A DNA stretch of 64,000 bases from Rhodanobacter denitrificans (GCF_000230695.2 NC_020541.1:2108001-2172000), one strand, 5' to 3'. Shown: positions 1 to 9,041, counted from the first letter of the stretch. A program made the numbers and translations. The notes: generated by a model from the sequence alone, not told the origin.

Positions 1-99
1 GTGACGTGGAGGCCTTGATCATTGAGCAGGTCAGCGGTTCGGCAAGTCGATCGCGCTTGCCGGCCGCGAGTCGCTGTGGGACACGGTACGCCGATCGCG

Positions 100-654
100 T
101 CAGCTCGCCGCGCCGCCCGCTGCGCTGCCCATCTCGCCCGGAGCAGCCGCCCTCTCCGACGGTGGTTCCGGAGGCCATCCCAGCGCTTGGGCTTCCTGGA
201 CTGACGGCAGCCGCCGGCTCTCGAGTGCGCGACGGAAAGCCTCTTCGTTGGGTCCGTCGATCGGCACCAGGTAGGCCAGCCGGCCGGAGCTCCCGAAGTA
301 GACCGCGCGCTGTCCGCAGGCCTGTGCTTCCACGACGACCGTGTAGGCCGTCGTCATCGCAGCGCCGCCGATGCCGCCATAGCCCAGCGCGGTGCTGCCC
401 CACAGCTGAGGAAACACCGTGACCAGGCACTCTTGCTCGGCGGCCCGGCGGAAGCTCCTTACCGTCGGCCCCTGCGGCTGGCCAGTAGCGCGTTCCTCCT
501 GAGCCACCTTGGCGCGCTCCTCCCGCGTCAGCCCACTGGACCATGCGCTGTAGCGCTCCCAGTCTCTTTCGTCGTAGACGATCACCGGCAGGTCGCGTAG
601 GCGCGCCGCGTGCAGGGCCGAGGCGATGGCGAGAATCGGGTTTTCAGGTCCCAT
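100..654 (-). CDS. Hypothetical protein (184 aa)
   Basis: I do not recognise this protein. The start at 654 is chosen because AAGGAAA lies about 7 bases upstream, and the first ten codons overlap the end of the 962-residue gene, as expected for translational coupling. An earlier in-frame ATG at 732 would lie deep inside that gene and has no ribosome binding site. The N-terminal half is charged (YDERDWERYS) and the middle is rich in small residues (GYGGIGGAAM). The tail is low-complexity Ala/Pro/Gly. There is no signal peptide, clear membrane segment or cysteine motif. It is the last gene of the leftward cluster inside the window. Confidence 0.65.
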   Translation of the reverse strand: MGPENPILAIASALHAARLRDLPVIVYDERDWERYSAWSSGLTREERAKVAQEERATGQPQGPTVRSFRRAAEQECLVTVFPQLWGSTALGYGGIGGAAMTTAYTVVVEAQACGQRAVYFGSSGRLAYLVPIDGPNEEAFRRALESRRLPSVQEAQALGWPPEPPSERAAAPGEMGSAAGGAAS

Positions 655-3532
655 GGGTTGTTTCCTTCGGTGCGTTAATGATGGGGGTAGGGGTGTCGCA
701 CAGCGGGACCAGCCAGGGGACCAGGCGGGCACCGGCAGGAGAGAGCGTCGTCAGGCGGCGGGTACCGGCGCGCCGTCCGTTCTCCCATCCGTCCTTGTCC
801 GAGCGAGTTCGGTAGAGTGCGTCTAACCACGGCGTTCCCGTGCGCATGGTGATGTCCTCGAGTTCGACCATGCCGACGGTCGGCGCGAATGGTCTGTCCA
901 ACTTGGACAGCGCACCGGCAGGGTTCACGTAGGTCCGCTCGGTCCATTCGCGCACGCGCTTCTTTTGCGCGTCGTCACCCCAGGCATGGGCGGCCTCCCA
1001 CGCGTCCACGAAGATCACCAGCAGTGCAGTCTTGTCCTTTTCGATCACCGTTCCGATCGGGAAGAGGCACGGCTCGCGCGAGACGAAGCGCTTGGAATGC
1101 GTGCGGTTGTAGTGGGTAGCCGAGGCGATCATGGCGTCCACTAAGGCATGGGGGTCATCGAACGCCAGCGACGTGGCTGCCGGGAGGTCCAGCAGCGACA
1201 ACATGCGCTCGTGCGTCAGCCCGGCCGGTGCGGCCGCTGCCGCCCAGCGCTCGGCCGATGTCCAGGCGAAGATGATCTCCTCGCCCGCGCGACGCTGGTA
1301 CAGCGCCATGGCCACCTTGTCGGCGCGTGGCACGCCGTCCCGGCCGAAGGCCAGCCTGCTGCGCGTGCACCACGGGAACTGGGCGATGCGCGGGTCGCGC
1401 TCGGCTTCGGTCGCCTCGCGGTACAGATGCCACCGATCACGTCCATCGTGAGTCAGCGCCACGGGCGTCCACCCTTGCGCGGCACACCAGTCCTCGATGG
1501 TCGCCACGCGCGCGCCGTGGTCGGCGAGCGCTGAGTGCGCCGCGTTCAGTGCCGCGTTGCGTAGCGCTGCCGACGCGTCGGCTGGGTCCGCCGGCAGGGC
1601 GCCGTCGCGCTGACTCGCGCGGATCACCGCTCGCGCGAGGCGGGCGGCTCGGGCAGCCTCGATCTCATCGCACGCCAGCCCGCCTTCGTGCAGCGACGCG
1701 GTGATCCACCGCTGCCATGGAGCTTCGGCCGCGTCCCGTGCAGCCACATGGGCCAGTGCCTGCCGGAACACTGCCACGTAGTCGGCATAGGCGCGGCGGC
1801 TGCGCCGGCTCTGCAGGTAGTAGCGCAGCTCGTCGGCGTCGGCGCGGTCGAGTACCAAGTAGGCATTCGGCTCCTCGAGCACGACGTTGACATTGCGCGT
1901 GCGTCCGCCGTTGAAGGCCTCATGGGTAGCCACGGAGATGGTCGGTCGCCCGCGGACGTAGGTCACGCGAGCCACCTGGCAAGCCTGCTGCGGAACCCAT
2001 GCCTGATACTTGTTGCGGTTGTAGGCGCCGGGTGCAGCGGACTCTGTCATCGCAGCTCTGAGGTTGACGACTACCGTCACCCCCGCACCGAGGAAGCGGT
2101 TTCGGTCCGCGCGGTAGTCGGCGAAAGACGGACGCTCCTCGGCGATGAGGCTGTCCAGGCTGACCAGTCGCAGGTGCGACCGTTGGAATCCCGGATCGAG
2201 CCAGTTGGAGAAGCGCGGGATGCCGCTGGCGGCGAGCAGCTCGGTGCGATCGTGGAGGCCCCAGAGGATCACCAGCACGCGCGCGAAATCGGTGAGCCTG
2301 CCAAGCTGAGAGCGCTGGGCTTTCGCGTAGTCGATGTCTTCGCGCGTGATCGGCACTTCGTCGTAGGCGCGCCGGTCCCAGTTGAAGCTGCGGCGGGTGA
2401 AGTGCTCGGCCTGTTCGGCGGCGCTCGGCAGGAGCTGCTTGACGTTGGGCAGCACATCATCGCAGGAGATCAGGGTGATGCAGGCGCCGTCGCGATACAG
2501 CAAGTGGTGGCGCATCGACTCCTTGGTCATGGCTTCGTTGTAGCGCCCGACGGCCGCCGACCGCTCCGCGCTGTCACCGTCACGCTCCCTGATGAACTCC
2601 TTGTAGCCGCCGCGGAAGCGCACCAGCACGACGCCCCGCGGCGACGGGATCATCTGGCGCACGAGGGCCGGGTCTTCCAGCGCTTTGGCGACCTGGTCGA
2701 CCATCGTGTGATCGAGGCCGCCCTGGTCGAGGCACAGCAGGAGCTCTTCGTCGAAACTCAGCAGGTCCTGGTAGATCACCAGCGGTTCATCGCGCGCCGC
2801 CGGCTCGCCGGTGGCCAGCGGCAGCACCTCGACGCCCTGGCCGGTGTAGATCTCCAGATTCGTAACCATGCCTCGAAGGCGGTCGAGGTCGGACAGCTGG
2901 TTCTTGGCATTGGCCAGCAGCGCGCTGGCTTTCTCCTGGTGAAAGCGCGCCAGCGCGCGGGCCTGGTCCCCGAGCTCGTCGCTGTGTTCCTTGATCCACG
3001 CCACCTGGGCATCGGCGGACGCCTTGAGCGCGTCGGCATGTCGGGTCATGGCCTTCAACCCGTCTTCGGTGGCCAGCTCCTGCCCAGTCGCGCCGCCGGC
3101 GTTCAGGCGTGGCTCCTGGCCTAGCCGCAGGGCCTCGGCATCCACGGGCGGGGGCTGGCTCATCGCCTCCTGGGTGAGGCGCATCGCGTCGATAAGCGCC
3201 GCCATTTCGCGGCTGCGCACGGCGTCGCCGTCGTGGGCCAGCTCCCAGTCCTTCTCGAAGTCGTCGGCGTGGATGCGCAGCGGGATCTGGTAGCAGCGCT
3301 CCCAACCGGGGTGTGGCGCGAGCACGATCACGTGATCGTCGCCGTCAGCCTGCTCGATGTCCTGCAGCAGCAGCACCTCGCCGGCGTCCACGCCGTTGTA
3401 CTTGCCGCGGGTGTCATCCCGACCTTCGACATCGTGGCGAGCACGCCAGTACTGGCCCGGGGCGGGGCCGGCGATGCGCTCGACGGTCGCGCTGCCGGCG
3501 GCACTGTGGTGGGTGACGGTCAGCTCTTTCAT
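644..3532 (-). CDS. Large protein of unknown function (962 aa)
   Basis: This is the largest gene of the leftward cluster. I see no Walker motif, nuclease triad, zinc site or membrane segment. Residues about 145-230 are strongly helical and Ala/Glu/Lys-rich, possibly coiled coil. The centre (about 300-620) alternates hydrophobic strands with charged stretches, and residues about 640-720 are Ala/Arg-rich. Its start overlaps the stop of the upstream DUF262 gene by 4 bases (ATGA), so the two are almost certainly co-translated. G/C at third codon positions is high throughout, which supports a real gene. The coupling suggests a two-protein unit with the DUF262 partner; a defence or anti-defence role is only a guess. 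Confidence 0.85.
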   Translation of the reverse strand: MKELTVTHHSAAGSATVERIAGPAPGQYWRARHDVEGRDDTRGKYNGVDAGEVLLLQDIEQADGDDHVIVLAPHPGWERCYQIPLRIHADDFEKDWELAHDGDAVRSREMAALIDAMRLTQEAMSQPPPVDAEALRLGQEPRLNAGGATGQELATEDGLKAMTRHADALKASADAQVAWIKEHSDELGDQARALARFHQEKASALLANAKNQLSDLDRLRGMVTNLEIYTGQGVEVLPLATGEPAARDEPLVIYQDLLSFDEELLLCLDQGGLDHTMVDQVAKALEDPALVRQMIPSPRGVVLVRFRGGYKEFIRERDGDSAERSAAVGRYNEAMTKESMRHHLLYRDGACITLISCDDVLPNVKQLLPSAAEQAEHFTRRSFNWDRRAYDEVPITREDIDYAKAQRSQLGRLTDFARVLVILWGLHDRTELLAASGIPRFSNWLDPGFQRSHLRLVSLDSLIAEERPSFADYRADRNRFLGAGVTVVVNLRAAMTESAAPGAYNRNKYQAWVPQQACQVARVTYVRGRPTISVATHEAFNGGRTRNVNVVLEEPNAYLVLDRADADELRYYLQSRRSRRAYADYVAVFRQALAHVAARDAAEAPWQRWITASLHEGGLACDEIEAARAARLARAVIRASQRDGALPADPADASAALRNAALNAAHSALADHGARVATIEDWCAAQGWTPVALTHDGRDRWHLYREATEAERDPRIAQFPWCTRSRLAFGRDGVPRADKVAMALYQRRAGEEIIFAWTSAERWAAAAAPAGLTHERMLSLLDLPAATSLAFDDPHALVDAMIASATHYNRTHSKRFVSREPCLFPIGTVIEKDKTALLVIFVDAWEAAHAWGDDAQKKRVREWTERTYVNPAGALSKLDRPFAPTVGMVELEDITMRTGTPWLDALYRTRSDKDGWENGRRAGTRRLTTLSPAGARLVPWLVPLCDTPTPIINAPKETTHGT

Positions 3533-4227
3533 GCCGCGCGCTCGGCGAGGGAGTCATGCCTGCTGGCGTCCTCCAGTTCGAGGATGCGACCGCGCAGCGT
3601 GCGGAGGGCAGCGGTCGCCTCGGCGGGCAGGGGGCTGGCGTGGTCGGCCATGGCCATGGCGCGTTCGAGCGAGATTGCGGCGTCGCTGGAGGTTGCCGCC
3701 CCGCCGCGACCGCCGGTGGCTCGCTGGTTGGCCGCGTGCGGGGTACCACCGTAGTTCAGCCGATCGTAGATCTCCCGCAAAGTCGCTTCGTCGGTCGCCC
3801 CCATTTCGATCGACGGGAACGACACCCGGTAGAACCGCCGCCGGCGCTCCGCGAGCGAGAGGTCCGCAAAGCGAGTGCTACCGAACACGGCGAACTCGCC
3901 CGCCGCGAAGGCGCGCAGCGCACTCAGCCGTTGCTGGCCGTCGAGGAGCAGCCCGGCCCACGGCTGGCGCACGCCATCGTGGTCCCAGTCCCACTCGGTG
4001 GTGACGTAGTACCCCGTGCCCAGGCCCAGGAAGATGCCCTCCACGAAACGCACCTGCTGCTGGCGCGTCCAGACTGCCGGGCGCTGCCACACGGGCAGGA
4101 CCAGGCCGAGCAGGCTGCGCTCGCCCTCCCGCAGATGCGTGGCCGGAGCCATCGCCAGCAGGTGCTCGACATCGAAAGCGCGCTCGCATCCGAAGAGGAT
4201 GGGTGAGGGAAGGGTGGATGGCTGCAT
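3529..4227 (-). CDS. DUF262 (GmrS/ParB-like N-terminal) protein, 232 aa
   Basis: Residues about 45-66 (PVWQRPAVWTRQQQ) match the conserved opening of DUF262 proteins, and DGQQRL at residues 96-101 is their hallmark. In GmrSD-type restriction enzymes and related proteins, this ParB/Srx-like fold binds and hydrolyses nucleotide triphosphates. The C-terminal DUF1524 HNH nuclease half of GmrSD is absent; the protein ends in a charged helical tail. Its stop overlaps the start of the 962-residue gene by 4 bases. The start at 4227 is the most plausible by homology. An ATG at 4257 in the same frame is possible, and neither has a strong ribosome binding site. The family call is fairly safe; the function here is unknown. 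Confidence 0.75.
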   Translation of the reverse strand: MQPSTLPSPILFGCERAFDVEHLLAMAPATHLREGERSLLGLVLPVWQRPAVWTRQQQVRFVEGIFLGLGTGYYVTTEWDWDHDGVRQPWAGLLLDGQQRLSALRAFAAGEFAVFGSTRFADLSLAERRRRFYRVSFPSIEMGATDEATLREIYDRLNYGGTPHAANQRATGGRGGAATSSDAAISLERAMAMADHASPLPAEATAALRTLRGRILELEDASRHDSLAERAA

Positions 4228-4388
4228 GGGATGGCCGTTGACGGGGTGGTGACCCATGGTGTGCCAGGTCGCTCGCGGCGCAAGCGGCGGAGGCAGGGGT
4301 CGTGCGTTGTCGCGGCTGGACGAACCGGAAGGGCGACCGCCTCGCCGCCAACGCGCTTCATGGCTTCCGCGAGGCTGATCGCGGCGCC

Positions 4389-5072
4389 TCAATGATTGTC
4401 ATAGGTGCGCCGGTAGGCGGCGGAAGCCAGCTGCTCGCAAGCGAGTTCGCGATCCACCGTGTAGTCGCCGAGTGCGCAGCGCACCATCTGCCGCATGACG
4501 ACAAGCATCTTCGGGGAGGGCGGTTCGCGCAGCTGCAGGTCAATGAGACGCAGCGTTCCGAGCGCGATCGCCTGCGCCTCGCGGTTGAGGTCTGGGAGGT
4601 GCGCCGCGGCGTCGCCGCCGGCGGCCGTAGTCAATGCCGCAGCGTTGAGCAAGGCGGCGATGCGCTCTGCATCACCCTGGCCGCCGACCACGTCGCACAC
4701 CGTGTCGTCGCCACACTTCACGCACCAGCCCGACTCGTGCCGCCCGCCGGCGGGGAAGGCGGTGTAGCTCTCGGCTGTGTAGGGGACGGTGTCCGGTGTG
4801 TCCTGCGGCTTGTCCTGCGCAGAGCCCGCGGGCGACGTCGCGCCAACGTCGACCGTCTCGACGGCCAACTCGATTTCCTCGCGATTGCAGGCGTTGCACG
4901 CGGCGCCGTCGTCGTGGAGGCTGGAGACGATCCAGTCTTGCGTGGCGACGTCCCACACCATGGTTGCGGTGCGCATCACGTCGTCGCTGCCGCAGTGGGG
5001 GCACACCTTGCGTACGTGTGCGCCAGCATCGCCGGCAGGGCTCTCGGGGAGATTCGAGGTGGTTGGCAGCAT
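4389..5072 (-). CDS. Hypothetical protein with zinc-ribbon cysteines (227 aa)
   Basis: The start at 5072 has GGAG about 7 bases upstream. Near the N-terminus, CPHCGSDD followed about 30 residues later by CNAC forms a likely four-cysteine zinc ribbon. A second pair (WCVKCGDDTVC) lies in the middle of the protein. The C-terminal 70 residues are helical. The protein should be a soluble metal-binding protein, perhaps nucleic-acid binding. I cannot name a family. It lies about 160 bases upstream of the DUF262 gene in the same direction. Confidence 0.7.
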   Translation of the reverse strand: MLPTTSNLPESPAGDAGAHVRKVCPHCGSDDVMRTATMVWDVATQDWIVSSLHDDGAACNACNREEIELAVETVDVGATSPAGSAQDKPQDTPDTVPYTAESYTAFPAGGRHESGWCVKCGDDTVCDVVGGQGDAERIAALLNAAALTTAAGGDAAAHLPDLNREAQAIALGTLRLIDLQLREPPSPKMLVVMRQMVRCALGDYTVDRELACEQLASAAYRRTYDNH

Positions 5073-5327
5073 GGGCACTCCGGGCGGCTCGTGGATGACC
5101 CATGGTGCCCCGAGCCTGAAACCGCGCAACGCCTGTGGGCTGCAGCGCGCGACCGGCTCGCCACTGGAGGCTGCACGGTCCTGGCCGGACGGCCACGTGG
5201 TCGGCCGTGGTCATTGCCGTGCCGATCGGTCCCCAGCGTCGCCGTAGCCGGCGTCGACGCGCACGACAGCGACCTGCAGGCCGCCCTCGCGGGCAACGAG
5301 ACGGGCGATCAACGGCTCTCGCGGGGC

Positions 5328-5540
5328 TTAGGGCACCGCTCGGTGTGCGATCCGCCCGAACTCGCTCCCGGCCATGCGGCCTGGGTAGTAGCCGCCCGAC
5401 GCCGGGACGAAATGCACGGTTTCGCCGCGACCGGCCGGCACGACGGCCCGGACATCCACGGTGACCTGTCTGTCCGGGTAGGCCAGCACGTACCTCTGGC
5501 CAACCTCGATGGCAGCGGTAGCCCGCACCGTGCGGCTCAT
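5328..5540 (-). CDS. Small hypothetical protein (70 aa)
   Basis: The start at 5540 is favoured because it overlaps the stop of the preceding 159-residue gene as ATGA, giving coupled translation; an ATG twelve bases earlier is possible. The sequence is strand-rich with a YVLAYPDRQVTVDV core and looks like a small beta-barrel or SH3-like domain. No family recognised. Confidence 0.6.
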   Translation of the reverse strand: MSRTVRATAAIEVGQRYVLAYPDRQVTVDVRAVVPAGRGETVHFVPASGGYYPGRMAGSEFGRIAHRAVP

Positions 5541-6016
5541 GCGTTCGCGCACGTGGTCAGTTCGCGGGGGACGGCGACGGCGGCCCGGGCGGCGATGTCC
5601 ACGCCGGCGCGGACGGGTGGCGCCGCGTCGATGCCCGCCAATTGCCGGCGGATGTCGCTGGCCAGCTCGTGCTCTTCACGGAAGAAGGTCTCGCTGTCGG
5701 GATCGAGCCCCAGGCGGCGCGCATCGGCGCCGCACAGAGCGAACATGTACCAGCACTGCGAGCCGCGGCGTGAGGCGGTCACCAACCACTGCGATGAGCG
5801 ATCCAGCACCACGAAGGCGAAGGGCTCGCCGTCGGCGCCGTGCAACCGCACACCCCGCTTCATGCGCTGCGCGTATCCGTCCGGCGCGTTCTGCAGCGAC
5901 CGCGAACCGGCTTGCACGGCACGCGTGAACGCCGCACGGCCGATCAGGTAGCTCTTGCCGCCGATCGACAGATGCGGGGTAGGTGGCGGTGAACGTCGGG
6001 CGTGGTTCGAAGGCAT
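5537..6016 (-). CDS. Hypothetical protein (159 aa)
   Basis: AAGGGAG lies 6 bases before the ATG at 6016. The protein has a compact N-terminal domain (SIGGKSYLIGRAAFTRAV) followed by strands (FAFVVLDRSSQWLVTAS) and a helical end. There is no signal peptide or metal motif. The region upstream (6017-6337) carries a perfect 20-base palindrome, so this gene is probably the first of a separately regulated leftward transcript. Function unknown. Confidence 0.65.
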   Translation of the reverse strand: MPSNHARRSPPPTPHLSIGGKSYLIGRAAFTRAVQAGSRSLQNAPDGYAQRMKRGVRLHGADGEPFAFVVLDRSSQWLVTASRRGSQCWYMFALCGADARRLGLDPDSETFFREEHELASDIRRQLAGIDAAPPVRAGVDIAARAAVAVPRELTTCANA

Positions 6017-6337
6017 GGTGACTCCCTTGGCAGAGGTGCGGCCAGGCCATCATCGGGCGCGCGATGACTGCGGCAAGATGGCGACGATCGAGATTCTTGA
6101 CGGAGCGCGCGATGTCGCACTATCGTTCTGGCCAGCATCGTTGAGCCACGCTCCGTTGCACCGTATGTCCCGCGACGACACCCACCACTCTCATTTTTGG
6201 ATCGTACGATCCAAATTTGCTGTATCCGGTCGGCATGTTCAGCCGTACGTCCGAACGTGCGTACGATCGTCGTCGGACCGGGACGCTGAGCGGTGCTGTG
6301 CGCCCGGTGAGGGCCATGGCTGGCGCCGGTGCCGCGG
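6017..6337. other. Gene-free regulatory stretch
   Basis: These 321 bases separate the end of the 329-residue gene from the start of the 159-residue gene. No codon-biased reading frame is evident on either strand. The stretch is locally AT-richer around 6190-6225, holds the palindrome at 6196-6215 and two further CGTACG hexamers (6244-6249 and 6260-6265). It most likely contains the promoter and operator of the downstream leftward genes. Confidence 0.5.
6196..6215. promoter_or_regulatory. Perfect 20-base palindrome, probable operator
   Basis: The sequence reads TTTGGATCGT followed by its exact reverse complement, with no spacer. It is flanked by T- and A-rich bases in an otherwise GC-rich region and lies about 180 bases upstream of the leftward gene starting at 6016. 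Dimeric repressors bind sites of this form. The cognate protein is not known. Confidence 0.5.
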
Positions 6338-7327
6338 CTACGCAGGCAAGGCGTCCAACATGCTCTGGCTGTATTCCCACCGTCGGTCGCCGGCCAGGGC
6401 CGAAGCGCAGCCGGCCGCGGTGTAGAGCCGCTCCACCAGCGCCGCTTCCACCACGCGCGCGTCGGCAAGGGCGATGTGTTGGCGCGCCGACGGCAACGAT
6501 CCCTGCAGCCAGGCGCGAAGGCGGCTGGCGAGGCGCGGCGGGGCGGCCAAGCGGTGCAGCACCAGTTCCACCGCATGGACCGAGCTGCCTGACTCGACGG
6601 CGACGACCAGTCGGCCTGTGGTGCGCAGATGCGGCCGTGACTGCAGCAGGCTCGCCACCAGTGGTACGTGGAAGTCCTCATTCAGCAGCTGGAAGTCCGG
6701 GCGCGCCTCGCCGCCGGCCCGCTGGCGCACCAGCAGCCAGTCGTCATCGCCCCCGTTGCTCTGCGCCGCCTGTAGCGTGCGGGCGACGAAGTGGAAGCGG
6801 CGGCGCCCGATGTCGGTGAGATCGAGTTCGTGCTCATCCCATCCGGGTGGAATGTCGTTTTCCTGGAAGGACGCACATGGGAAGGGGTGCCAGGTGCCGT
6901 CCGGGTCCAGTACCTCGATGTCAGCGTGAGGGATGCCGGTCGCCGACCAATCGGCATCGCCGTCCAGCGGGTCGGTGCGCCAGTAGAGCCAGGCGCTTCC
7001 CGGCAGGTATTCGTCGTCGCCACGTTGCATGCTCGCGAGGAAAGGGTGATCGGCGCGCACCCGCTGCAAGACGGGCGTCGAGATCGCCTCGGACCACCCC
7101 AATGCAACGGGCAGCTGAAGGTCGCAGCGGGCGTCGGCCAGCGTGCGCCACATCGAGATGCGAAACACCCCATGGCCGGGCGGCGCCGCGGCGAGCGCAT
7201 GCTCCAGCTGGTGGTGCGCGAACGGATTGTTGGTCTGGGTCCGGATGCGGCGCGCACGCAGGACGTTGTCCGCGCCCTGTTTCCGCAGGTCCGCCAGAGA
7301 GTCGTAACGGTAGAGGTAATCGGCCAT
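6338..7327 (-). CDS. Hypothetical protein (329 aa)
   Basis: The start at 7327 gives MADYLYRYDS and is preceded by a GGGAA-like site; upstream in-frame codons run into the preceding gene. The protein is soluble, acidic and rich in Trp, His and Asp (for example AWLYWRTDPLDGDADW and FQENDIPPGWDEHE), with no membrane segment. The C-terminal third is helical and Ala/Arg/Leu-rich. No catalytic motif is apparent. It starts 20 bases after the stop of the 93-residue gene and is probably co-transcribed with it. Confidence 0.7.
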   Translation of the reverse strand: MADYLYRYDSLADLRKQGADNVLRARRIRTQTNNPFAHHQLEHALAAAPPGHGVFRISMWRTLADARCDLQLPVALGWSEAISTPVLQRVRADHPFLASMQRGDDEYLPGSAWLYWRTDPLDGDADWSATGIPHADIEVLDPDGTWHPFPCASFQENDIPPGWDEHELDLTDIGRRRFHFVARTLQAAQSNGGDDDWLLVRQRAGGEARPDFQLLNEDFHVPLVASLLQSRPHLRTTGRLVVAVESGSSVHAVELVLHRLAAPPRLASRLRAWLQGSLPSARQHIALADARVVEAALVERLYTAAGCASALAGDRRWEYSQSMLDALPA

Positions 7328-7347
7328 GCAATGGATTCCCGGCGGCC

Positions 7348-7629
7348 TCAGGCCGCGTGGCAGGCGCACGAGCAGCCGTCATCGCAGAGCGAGTGCACGG
7401 GAGCGTCGTCGCCCTCGAAGAGGCCGCGCGGCGGCTGCACGCGGTAGGCCTTGAAGTCTTCGCGCGTGGCAGTGCGGAAGGTGTCGGCTGCCGTCCGGAT
7501 GAAGGTACCGTCGAGCCAGCTGCGGCCGCCGCGGATCACCGAGCCGGCGAGAATCGTGTAGGACGGCTGACCCTCGCGCAGGCAGCACAGCGTGTTTTCG
7601 TTGGAGACGAAGTACTCGACCTTGCTCAT
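7348..7629 (-). CDS. Small hypothetical protein with Cys-rich tail (93 aa)
   Basis: The start at 7629 gives MSKVEYFVSNEN. The core is predicted strands (TLCCLREGQPSYTILAGS) and the last twelve residues hold a cysteine/histidine cluster (CDDGCSCACHAA) that could bind metal. The frame stays open upstream of the start without a recognisable domain. Unknown function; co-directional with and just upstream of the 329-residue gene. Confidence 0.6.
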   Translation of the reverse strand: MSKVEYFVSNENTLCCLREGQPSYTILAGSVIRGGRSWLDGTFIRTAADTFRTATREDFKAYRVQPPRGLFEGDDAPVHSLCDDGCSCACHAA

Positions 7630-8034
7630 ACGACCTCGCGCGAGATTCCCGGGATGTCGATCAGCATGCGCCGAACGACCCGTGGCGCAAGACGTGCAAG
7701 GCTCGTCGCGCAGGATCCGCGGCCCGACGGTATGCAGCGTCCAGCCAGGACCGGGGTCAGTGAGCCGACGGGGCGTCGACCGCGCCAGCGCCCGGCGGTT
7801 GATCCGCTCGAAGGCTTTCGAGGATGCGTGATCGCTCGGCCGCGTCTTGGCCGGTCTTCTCGGCGGCCGCCCCAGCATGGTACGGCGATGTGCCGATCAC
7901 CGCCTAGGCCGAGGAGCGCACTCTTTCTCCATGCCGTACGCCAATGCTCGGTTGACGCGGTCGCGCTGCGACGGGGGTACATCCCAGGACCTACCCACGC
8001 CAGCGGTACCGCTCCCTCTGCGCCGCTCTACGCA
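7630..8034. other. Stretch without a confident gene; possible decayed frame
   Basis: These 405 bases lie between two minus-strand genes. On the minus strand, codons around 7780-7850 show strong G/C at third positions in the frame of the following gene. Around 7626-7690 the bias is instead seen in the neighbouring frame, which ends in ATGA overlapping the start at 7629. This pattern would fit a small gene broken by a frameshift, but it is weak in DNA this GC-rich. I see no terminator or repeat. Confidence 0.3.
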
Positions 8035-8232
8035 TCAGCTGCTGAGCGTGTTCTCGATGAAGCTGTCGATCTGGTCCGACGTCATACCCTCATGGCGACC
8101 GCTGCACGTCAGGATGTCGCCGACGTTGCCGTCGTTGGGCGCCACTTCGCCGAGGTCCAGCGCCCGTTGCAGGAGGCGCAGGCCGGCCATTACCGCATCG
8201 CGCTGGGGTTCGTTGAGGGTCAGTTTCAGCAT
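8035..8232 (-). CDS. Small hypothetical protein (65 aa)
   Basis: The start at 8232 (MLKLTLNEPQ) has GGAG about 9 bases upstream. The product is a small acidic, mostly helical protein (DAVMAGLRLLQRALDLGEV) with a TSDQIDSFIENTL ending. Such small acidic proteins are common in leading regions of plasmids, sometimes as anti-restriction or regulatory proteins, but no family is recognised. Confidence 0.6.
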   Translation of the reverse strand: MLKLTLNEPQRDAVMAGLRLLQRALDLGEVAPNDGNVGDILTCSGRHEGMTSDQIDSFIENTLSS

Positions 8233-8342
8233 GGCGGAAGCTCCGGCAGGTGAGTGGACGTGGTGAGCCACCATCGTGCCGCCGAACGTGATGCCGGCAA
8301 GGGTCTGCCGTGGATTCGCGTGAGCGTCGCGGGCCGACAACG

Positions 8343-9041
8343 CTACGCGACCGACGAGGGACGCGCCGCCTTCGCCGCCGATGCCTTGGTCTCAAGGAAC
8401 GTGATGGCGGATGCGTACGCGCTGATCACCCGGCGCTTGGCCGATCCGCGCCGCGCGCACGTCAACGTGACGCGGCCCTTGTCCATCGCGACGCTCTCGA
8501 TGGTCGCCGAGCTGTAGACCACGCCCTCCAGCCGGATCGCCCGCAGGCGCCCGCCCTCGGCCAGGCCACGGGTCTGGATGATCGTCCGGCCCGACTCCTG
8601 ACGGCGTTCCTCCTCGACCTTGCAGCGTGCGAGGTAGACCTCCATGCCCACGAGGCGCGTGCACATCGCCTTGAACGTCGGCCTGGACCCCCAGCCGTCG
8701 CCGCGACATTCGACCTGGCCATCGCCGACGCTCATCAGCGCATTGAAGTGCACCTTGTGACCGGCCATGTGCTCCTCGATCACGGCCCAGGTGCCGCGGG
8801 GGGCGCCGGCCAGCCGCTCTTTCAGGGCACGGCCACGATCCCGACGGCTCTCGAACGTTTCGCCCAAGTCCGTTCGCACCACCACTGCCTCCAGCTCCTC
8901 GTCCACGAGCGGCAGCGCGGCTATCCACGCCCCGTGGCAGGCCTCGGCGAAGTCGTCCTGGTAGTGGATGCCCCGGTCCAGCGTCGCAGCGACGACGGCG
9001 TGCAGGGCAGGGATGGCGAGGACGTGACGGACGTGGTGCAT
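8343..9041 (-). CDS. Hypothetical protein (232 aa)
   Basis: The start at 9041 (MHHVRHVLAIP) has GGAG 9 bases upstream; the frame is open further upstream only by chance. The first 110 residues are helical and acidic, with YQDDFAEACHGAWIAALPLVDEE. The second half is strand-rich with several basic residues (RVTLTCARRGSAKRR). Two isolated cysteines (ECRG and MCTR) do not form a clear zinc site. Not recognised. It sits between the Ref-like nuclease and a 65-residue gene. Confidence 0.65.
   Translation of the reverse strand: MHHVRHVLAIPALHAVVAATLDRGIHYQDDFAEACHGAWIAALPLVDEELEAVVVRTDLGETFESRRDRGRALKERLAGAPRGTWAVIEEHMAGHKVHFNALMSVGDGQVECRGDGWGSRPTFKAMCTRLVGMEVYLARCKVEEERRQESGRTIIQTRGLAEGGRLRAIRLEGVVYSSATIESVAMDKGRVTLTCARRGSAKRRVISAYASAITFLETKASAAKAARPSSVA

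Noticed and set aside
1688..3124. Plus-strand frame of 478 codons opposite the 962-residue gene
   Set aside because: It is a mirror of the minus-strand gene caused by high G+C. The minus frame has the better third-position bias, couples to its neighbours and reads as a normal protein; the plus frame has no ribosome binding site.
4302..5951. Plus-strand frame of 549 codons across several minus-strand genes
   Set aside because: It crosses gene boundaries and gaps on the other strand, lacks a start signal and has an Ala/Arg/Gly/His-rich translation typical of antisense frames in GC-rich DNA.
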